In this document: in pieces, positions 60,301-64,000 of the stretch
Numbering within the stretch: the stretch's first letter is position 1
Layout of the letters: each line of letters starts with the position of its first letter
NCBI GenBank assembly: GCA_010672585.1
Contig: JAAHGF010000018.1
Coordinates: forward strand, 62,001-126,000
Origin: Okeania sp. SIO1I7
Lineage (GTDB): Bacteria > Cyanobacteriota > Cyanobacteriia > Cyanobacteriales > Microcoleaceae
Length of the DNA stretch: 64,000 nucleotides
Direction: 5' to 3'
Notes under the pieces: generated by a model
Database searches by the model: none
Told to the model about the DNA's origin: nothing
Seen by the model: only the letters and a program-made list of their open reading frames with translations
Translations under genes and position numbers: made by a program

Positions 60301-60746
60301 TGCGTTTCCACAACTCTGCGCACATAAGGCCAACGCAAACGTAAAGAATTAGCTCTTGAAAATTCTCCAGTAAGGGTATTTCCCAGTAAAACTCCTGTAG
60401 TTTCGCGGGGTAAATTTTCTCCTTCAGCAAATCCAGCATCAGCTAAAGCTTGGGCAGCAATATCTAATGCCAGCCAGTGAACTAAATCTGCCGAACGAAA
60501 GGTGCTACCGACTACACGAAAATCAACGCGGTCAAATTCGTAACCCTCAATCAGAGCAGCTTCTGCTCCATAGGTGCAATCAGGAGTACTTTTATCGGCA
60601 GAAAAATAATCATCTAAAGATAATCTTTCGGTTGGAATGCGGCGAAAAGCACGACGTTGTGCCAAAACATTCTCCCAGAGTTCGATAGGCGAACGCGCAT
60701 CTGGATACCGACAAGCCATTCCGACAATAGCAATAGCAGGTTTCAT
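54387..60746 (-). CDS. Iterative type I polyketide synthase, enediyne (PKSE) type
   Basis: 2119 residues. The KS has Cys212 in DGACSSSLLA, His345 in EGHGTGTS and His385 in NIGHTKAAAG. The AT has Ser656 in VGHSLGE. The ACP has Ser990 in LHLNSITVSQLV, matching the enediyne synthase LHLNS form. The KR is near 1310 (VTGGGKGIAAECALSIAQ). The DH has His1583 in DPYLDDHVYQGERIFPG. A C-terminal phosphopantetheinyl transferase is near 1975 (AVSVSHAGDLTLVVAGSEGC then DVEPV). KS-AT-ACP-KR-DH-PPT is the enediyne PKS order; such enzymes self-activate and make a conjugated polyene. In-frame repeats enlarge several linkers and the PPT domain. The main alternative is a heterocyst-glycolipid or PUFA-type synthase, less likely given the ACP and thioesterase. 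Confidence 0.9.
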   Translation of the reverse strand: MKPAIAIVGMACRYPDARSPIELWENVLAQRRAFRRIPTERLSLDDYFSADKSTPDCTYGAEAALIEGYEFDRVDFRVVGSTFRSADLVHWLALDIAAQALADAGFAEGENLPRETTGVLLGNTLTGEFSRANSLRLRWPYVRRVVETQLIEQGVSLEERLAFFKDLESKYKEPFPEIGEESLAGNLSNTIAGRICNHFDLKGGGYSIDGACSSSLLAIANACSALMTEDLDVAIAGGVDLSLDPFELVGFAKVGALATQEMRVYDAHSAGFIPGEGCGFVVLMRYEDAIVQQRRIYSVIRGWGISSDGNGGITRPEVEGQLLAIKRAYRRAGFGIDTLGYFEGHGTGTSVGDATELQVLSRARLEAEASLYPAAISSIKANIGHTKAAAGIAGIIKATMALHNQIVPPTTGCDQPHPALEVENPPLEVLKEGKAWSEDVPLRAGVSAMGFGGINTHIVLEGNSSIRRHKLTPKERQLITTPQDAELILLAAKNTEELEQKVKHLLEIAPRLSRAEVGDLAAELASNLDISLPVRAAIVASHPQELTTHLETLLNKIHNSQFKIHNSSGVFLGIDGKNPRIGFLFPGQASPVYLNAGVWSRRFPFLQELYAKANLPTVEDTKSTAIAQPAIVTSSTVGLRVLNQLGIVADVAVGHSLGELSALHWAGIFDETALVRIAKMRGKVMAELGNSTGKMASIGAGEQEVKALLNGRVVAIAGLNSPYQTIVSGEPIGISNIVAKAQAKGLKTFTLPVSHAFHSPLVAAVAQPFADYLAQEDFHPLQGKVVSTITGTYLEETADLRSLLVQQVTLPVQFMEAVTTAAQDLDLFIEVGPGQILSRLVSDLVDVPAISLDASGNSLKGLLKAAAAAFTLGVPINHQALFAGRFTRPFNLDWHPQFFVNPCELAPVSQSTGDRQQATGNREQGNIKTSSYERLEYNSRAEIDSPQKLTVINSSSKIDCVRQLVAQRTELPVASILDNHRLLSDLHLNSITVSQLVVEAARSLNLSPPIAPTDYADATVADIAQALEELSSIGETHSVEQLPSGVDSWIRTFTVELVESPLEVKSQNTKSKVKTQKSKVKTQDIDSDLPLELKSQNTKSKVKTQKSKVKTQDIDSDLPLELKSQKSQNTKSKVKTQDIDSDLPLELKSQNSNWQVIAPANYSLNLPLSEAFSQLEGNGVIIGLPPTLNIEEQIELLLTGAKNLLAKAEEEKSKQHSFVLIQHGSGGASFARTFYLENPKIRTCVIDVPIDSPQAVEWIINEVSSTSSYSESYYDVEGKRRSPVLRLLAIPSEENNELTLNSEDILLVTGGGKGIAAECALSIAQETGVRLALLGRSQPETDAELATNLNRMTNAGIQVKYLSVDVTDSEAVKSAVNQIETDWGNITAIIHGAGVNKPKLIKNLDRQDCLDTLAPKVHGLQNLFAAINSEYLRLSVTFGSIIARTGLPGEADYALANEWLARMTEQFQAQNPHCRFLNLDWSVWSGAGMGERLGRIDTLMQQGITPIPPERGITILRRLIAQSLPTTSVVVTGRFGEPPTLKIEQPELPFSRFLEQTRVYYPGVELVVDAELSTTSDPYLDDHVYQGERIFPGVMGLEAMAQVAMALHPLISGENILKVPLAKGDLGGYISLKPDSRGNQPSESDIYPPQPPLVRGENVAKVPLAKGDKKSFIFENIQFNRPVVVPEGETLKIRLAALVQESGKVEVVLRSEQTAFSVDHFRATLIQSTVNSQKSTVVNQNIKSESHNGLDPKKDLYGELLFHQGRFQRIQGYRHLKATECLAEIKTDATTPWFSRYLPQDLILGDAGARDAAIHALQACVPHATILPIGVESMIIHSVNSAGNQFVSAKERQHIGDRYIYDLTIFDETGRVLEQWKSLELQVIQHRDTQEPWNAVLLPTYLERRIQEVIPDADLTIVVDRDATVEKRVRSDRNLLRISYGMLRKQNFLRNAPQTEFRTQNLYRRPDGKPELGNGQAVSVSHAGDLTLVVAGSEGCDVEPVVARNELVWGDLLGVRRLDLAKVVAQETGQELDVTATQIWCTSECLKKAGMVADAPLLLMNNSSLSPNEIVWLESGEKAIATFVLSVREVEQPLVFAVLTGKEEVMESDRILAEVRSIN
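57290..57565 (-). repeat. TTTTGAC heptamer arrays within the PKS gene
   Basis: The ACP-KR linker contains three near copies of LELKSQNTKSKVKTQ with QDIDSDLP, encoded by ACTTTTGACTTTTGAG-type heptamers interleaved with GAGGCAAATCAGAATCAATG. The same heptamers form intergenic arrays at 37610-37740 and 51850-51890. Confidence 0.9.
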
Positions 60747-61262
60747 AATTCAATCTCTCTTTTTATAGGTTTTTATAGGGAGTAGGGAATAGGGAGTAGG
60801 GAGTAGGGAACAGGGAATACCATTTCTCAAAAACTTTTCTACATTTTTGGGTAGACGTTGCATACAACGTCCGAGAACCCACCCCTAACCCCTCCCAGGA
60901 GGAGAAGTAAACATCACAGAGATAGGTTTTTATAGGGAATAGGGAATAGGGAATAGGGAGTAGGGAGTAGGGAGTAGGGAATACCATTTCTCAAAAACTT
61001 TTCTACATTTTTGGGTAGGGACGTTGCATGCAACGTCCGAGAACCCACCCCTAACCCCTCCCAGGAGGGGAAGTAAACATCACAGAGATTCGTAGCAAAA
61101 ATTTATCAAACTGGTATTATTTATTTAGGACTTATATCATCTCCGGATAATTAGTTATAAAAAACCTTCTCCCTTTAAACCTTTCTTTTCCTTCTGCCTT
61201 CTGCCTTCTGCCTTCTGCCTTCCTTCCTCCAATATGCGGAGCATTCCGTCAGGAAATGCTTT
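60747..61262. repeat. PKS upstream region: 157/168-bp direct duplication
   Basis: Copies at 60767-60923 and 60924-61091 both read AGGTTTTTATAGGGA, AGGGAGTAGGGA-type heptamers, TACCATTTCTCAAAAACTTT, ACGTTGCA-hairpin-TGCAACGTCC, CACCCCTAACCCCTCCCAGG and AACATCACAGAGAT. After them lie CTTCTGCCTTCTGCC repeats and a TGCGGAGCATTCCG element (61235-61259). The PKS promoter must sit in or beyond this duplicated DNA. Confidence 0.85.
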
Positions 61263-62195
61263 TTAACTTTGGCTAGATTTTTGATAACTCACTGCGATTG
61301 GTGCTGGTACAAGAATCTTAGTTATGGACATCTGATTAATCCAAGTCTGAGTATAAAAATTCAACCCTCTCAAAGTACAAACAATTGTCAGAGCAAAGAA
61401 CAGTCCAAATACAATATGACAGACCATTAACAAGCCATAAACAGCAGCGACTGATGCTCCAAAAAACACTTGGTCTAAAGGTTTTCTCGGGGTTGTACCT
61501 GGATCGGTGACCATATAAAAGGTGAAAAGTACAAAAGCAACTCCTGTCATTGGCAGTAAGGCAGGTATAAGAGGCGTTTCAAAAACATAACTCCTCAATG
61601 CTGCTTGGAGGAAAAAACCTCCCATCCATCCTGCAATCAATGGCAGTTTTCTGGTAAAGCGAGCGTTGAGAAAAGTTCCGGTACAAACAATCAGTACAGG
61701 TAAAATCCAATCTCCCCAACCGCTTAAATTTTCTGTAAATTGATAGGGGGGAGCAATACCGACCCAAGGAAACAAGAGCAAGGTAATCGTAATACCAAAA
61801 TTAGAAGGGTTGAAGAAATGTCGTTTTCCTTCAGGAAGGCGAAAAATTGCTTTTGAACCAATAGCGACAGCGGTTGCAAAGGCAATAGGGAATAATCGCT
61901 CATTAGCATACAGCAGCATTGCCACAGCTAAAGCAGTAATATGAGCAGAAAGCAAAAAGTCGATAAAATTGCTGAAACTGCCGATAAAACGGGGTTGCTG
62001 TCGATTAATCCTAGCATCAATAGTTTCTAGTAGGAGTTCGACACTGTAAGCGGTTACTAGAGCAACTACTGGTTGCGCCCAAGATTGTTCAAATCCTAAT
62101 ACAGTATGTCCTAAGATATTGAGGAAGGTAATTGCTATGGCAAAGCGGCGTAACCCTGCTATGCGTTTGGGTTGGTGGGAGGTATCTTTACTCAT
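61263..62195 (-). CDS. UnbU-like (enediyne E5) integral membrane protein
   Basis: 310 residues with about eight to nine membrane helices. The stretch HFFNPSNFGITITLLLFPWV then IAPPYQFTENLSGWGDWILP resembles the UnbU/E5 proteins of the conserved enediyne PKS cassette and, more distantly, RnfD/NqrB-like membrane proteins (MVTDPGTTPRKPLDQVFFG matches that fold). Its role in those clusters is not established; a redox or export function has been suggested by homology. It lies directly upstream of the PKS on the same strand, 517 bases away. The best-supported call is a cassette partner. A general RnfD-like protein is the alternative. Confidence 0.7.
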   Translation of the reverse strand: MSKDTSHQPKRIAGLRRFAIAITFLNILGHTVLGFEQSWAQPVVALVTAYSVELLLETIDARINRQQPRFIGSFSNFIDFLLSAHITALAVAMLLYANERLFPIAFATAVAIGSKAIFRLPEGKRHFFNPSNFGITITLLLFPWVGIAPPYQFTENLSGWGDWILPVLIVCTGTFLNARFTRKLPLIAGWMGGFFLQAALRSYVFETPLIPALLPMTGVAFVLFTFYMVTDPGTTPRKPLDQVFFGASVAAVYGLLMVCHIVFGLFFALTIVCTLRGLNFYTQTWINQMSITKILVPAPIAVSYQKSSQS

Positions 62196-62370
62196 TTAGT
62201 TCAAGTGATAATTTGAAACAAAGGTTGTTCGATGAGGATTATGGTCTGGGTTCGAGATGCACAGAGGTCTTGGTAGGTTTGGTTCATTCCAGGAAACCCA
62301 ACATTGTTAAAGATTAGGATGTTGGGTTGCGTTTTTTGCTTAACCAAACCTACAGAATTACATAACCGTC
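62196..62370. repeat. Hairpin repeat (AACCCAACA family)
   Basis: GATGTTGGGTTGCGTTTTTTGC, then TTAACCAAACCTACAGAATT (about 62311-62356). A close relative lies at 63435-63485, with others at 40440-40500 and 40770-40820. Confidence 0.75.
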
Positions 62371-63174
62371 TTACTTAAAGGATTGTTTTTTCTTCAAACC
62401 CCATGTTCCTGCGAGTGCGAACAAGGTAAGAGCTAAAGTCGCCGATGGTTCAGGAACAGGAGTTGGTTCTACAATATGAATGGTTCCGTCCCCTGCGTCA
62501 TGGATAACAGGTGCTGTTAGGAAGAAATTGCTAGATTCTGGTCCGACAAAATTATCAGAACCAGGAGTCATACTCCACGGTTCATTACTCGCAATAAAAG
62601 TTCCTTTCTGAAAAGGTTGACATTCATAGGAAGCACTTGGACAACCTGCGATTAAATTTTTAATAAAATCTGGACCTGTAGGGTTCAGGGTTCCTGCATC
62701 AGCAATAATCGCTATGCCATTGATATCAAAAAATGAATCCCAAGTCCCGCCATCTCCAGATTCATCATGACGAATAGTCATCTCTCCACCAGATTGCATA
62801 TTAGGATCAAGTCCGACGAAAACATCCTTTCCTCCAACTGCTTCTACGCTGACTAAAGAGAGGTCTTCGATAATTATCGGAGTATCACCACTAGGTTCGC
62901 TAACTGGATCGGTTCGCCTTATGATGGTATCGGTAATACCTAAAGTGCTTGAATCAATTGGCAATCCTTTAAAAGTTACAAAACCGATGTCGATCGGGTC
63001 ATCGAAGAAAAACGTAGCACTACCAGTAGGAGTAAAGACATAATCTAAACCTGGATTGACAGTTGCTGCATTAGATGACTGCGTAACTGCCAAAAGCGCC
63101 ATCGCACTAGCACTTAATCCCACAGCTCCAATTAGACTACGACTTAACAATCTTGATAATTTAAAAATATTCAC
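62371..63174 (-). CDS. PEP-CTERM surface protein of unknown function
   Basis: 267 residues. The signal peptide is LIGAVGLSASAMALLAVTQ, ending SNAA. The mature part is acidic and beta-rich (GLDYVFTPTGSATFFFDDPI, IIADAGTLNPTG), with a Cys pair in GCPSASYECQPF. The C-terminus PTPVPEPSATLALTLFALAG then LKKKQSFK is a PEP-CTERM signal for exosortase sorting to the outer surface. No enzyme motif is seen. It shares its C-terminal style with the next gene and the protease at 53046, so all three likely go through the same export route. Confidence 0.85.
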   Translation of the reverse strand: MNIFKLSRLLSRSLIGAVGLSASAMALLAVTQSSNAATVNPGLDYVFTPTGSATFFFDDPIDIGFVTFKGLPIDSSTLGITDTIIRRTDPVSEPSGDTPIIIEDLSLVSVEAVGGKDVFVGLDPNMQSGGEMTIRHDESGDGGTWDSFFDINGIAIIADAGTLNPTGPDFIKNLIAGCPSASYECQPFQKGTFIASNEPWSMTPGSDNFVGPESSNFFLTAPVIHDAGDGTIHIVEPTPVPEPSATLALTLFALAGTWGLKKKQSFK

Positions 63175-63494
63175 CTGATAATACTCCTGTAAATTTGATT
63201 TGATGAAGCTCCTGTGAGGAGCTTTTTTCTTCCTAGCTCAAGCCAGAAAGAGGTTTTGCTGCATCACCTAGCAGCACTTGATACCAACCAGGTAACAACA
63301 AACTTTCACAGATAGACTTGCCCTTCTGTATCGCGCCACTGCAAGTCCACTGGTAAAGGGGTTTCATCCTGAATTTGACCTAAACTTAAGTAGACGGTAG
63401 GTTAGGTTGCCCCCAGGAAACCCAATATTGATCGGGGTTGAGGTGTTGGGTTGCGCTTGTTGCTTAACCCAACCTACAAAATTACAGAATAGTC
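63175..63494. other. Spacer between two PEP-CTERM genes
   Basis: A GAAGCTCCTGTGAGGAGCTTTTTTC hairpin (63204-63228) with a T-run is a plausible plus-strand terminator. The AACCCAACC repeat lies at 63435-63485. The short frame KLTDDQG-like signal near 63310-63370 is not a gene. Confidence 0.55.
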
Positions 63495-64000
63495 TTACTT
63501 AAGAGAATGCTTTTTCTTCAAACGCCATATTCCTGCGAGTCCGAACAAGGCAAGAGATACAGTAGCTGATGGTTCGGGGATAGGTTCAGGAATGTGTTGT
63601 TCACTCAATGTTATTCCTACGCGCGTTTCAAAAGTTCCATCACCATCTTGGTCTTGAAATACTTCTGTGTTACTTATATAACAATACTCGACTGTCACGA
63701 ATGTAAATTCCTTACAGTCTGGATCAGAAGATTCAAATGGTCCGTGTGGCAAACCTACAGGACCCTCCTCTGTCAATCCAGCAAGACCTCGAGCTCCCAT
63801 CATGCGGATAGGACTCTGGTTGCGTATTGGTCCCCCTGGAAGTCCTTGAATTTCAAACAGAACATCAAAGAAGCTATCAGCGAAAACTGATTCATCTTCA
63901 GGAGTGTTTGGATCATCTACTCGTTGAGTAATTTGTCCTTCCGAGTACAAGGGTCCATCATTAATACCATTAGGGTTACCATCGCCTGCTATAATCTGGA
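63495..64000 (-). CDS. PEP-CTERM surface protein, 5' end outside window
   Basis: The frame is open to the window edge (upstream codons read QIIAGDGNPNGINDGPLYSE), so the TTG at 63950 is not the true start. The visible part is acidic (RVDDPNTPEDESVFADSF) with a Cys pair (DPDCKEFTFVTVEYCYI). It ends PIPEPSATVSLALFGLAG then LKKKHSLK, a PEP-CTERM signal much like that of the neighbour at 62371. They are probably related by duplication. Function unknown. Confidence 0.8.
   Translation of the reverse strand, partial: QIIAGDGNPNGINDGPLYSEGQITQRVDDPNTPEDESVFADSFFDVLFEIQGLPGGPIRNQSPIRMMGARGLAGLTEEGPVGLPHGPFESSDPDCKEFTFVTVEYCYISNTEVFQDQDGDGTFETRVGITLSEQHIPEPIPEPSATVSLALFGLAGIWRLKKKHSLK

Noticed and set aside
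54387-60746. Heterocyst-glycolipid synthase (HglE) or PUFA synthase
   Set aside because: The ACP motif LHLNS, the C-terminal PPT domain and the nearby CalE7-like thioesterase fit the enediyne type better. No hgl partner genes are present. Kept only as an alternative.
62216-62290. Possible tRNA (GGTTCGAGATGC looks like a T-loop)
   Set aside because: No matching acceptor stem, D-arm or anticodon arm could be drawn around it. No tRNA was found anywhere in the window.

Overview
This window is chromosomal DNA from a filamentous, phycoerythrin-containing cyanobacterium. Support comes from C-phycoerythrin genes (cpeB, cpeA), photosystem I psaE, NDH-1 ndhO, a probable cytochrome b6f petL, AT-rich sequence with scattered GCGATCGC (HIP1) sites, and long intergenic spaces packed with short repeats. 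The style fits marine non-heterocystous filaments such as Trichodesmium, Okeania or Moorena. The genus is inferred, not proven.

Layout. 0-4 kb: end of an ankyrin-repeat gene, cpeBA with a terminator, and an HTH protein. 5-10.4 kb: a 5-oxoprolinase whose second half carries a roughly 500-residue tandem-repeat insertion. 11-17.6 kb: ndhO, mutM, psaE, a DUF6391-type gene and a MORN-repeat protein, with a decayed tnpB beside mutM. 17.7-21 kb: a three-copy non-coding tandem repeat split by a small transposable element, then two related proline-rich envelope proteins. 21.9-27.2 kb: gpmI, secG, an intact-looking tnpB element and a TPR protein. 27.7-35 kb: a 3 x 146 bp tandem repeat, then a same-strand block of a TPR-CHAT caspase-like protein, a small acidic protein and a membrane-anchored coiled-coil protein. 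35-46 kb: small conserved genes (RHH, HNH, alr0857-like), a restriction-like pseudogene broken by two insertions, an NB-ARC ATPase, aroB, petL and DUF29. 46-64 kb, mostly minus strand: an RND transporter, a TauE/SafE permease, an enediyne-type hotdog thioesterase, a PEP-CTERM zinc protease, a 2119-residue iterative polyketide synthase, an UnbU-like membrane protein and two more PEP-CTERM proteins.

The most notable system is the enediyne-type polyketide cassette at 51-62 kb. The synthase has the order KS-AT-ACP-KR-DH-phosphopantetheinyl transferase, with enediyne-style ACP and transferase motifs. A matching thioesterase and an UnbU-like membrane protein lie nearby. Together they would be expected to make and release a linear polyene, which may or may not become an enediyne. 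The usual partners UnbL and UnbV are not in the window and could lie past the right edge. The synthase gene has absorbed at least six kinds of repeat in frame.

Repeats dominate the rest: a 213-275 bp MITE family (six full or near-full copies and one fragment, one of them holding a second nested MITE), a 136 bp MITE, a 26-29 bp dispersed element, heptamer-type tandem repeats, and two diverged copies of a 350 bp non-coding block. I saw no tRNA, rRNA or CRISPR array.
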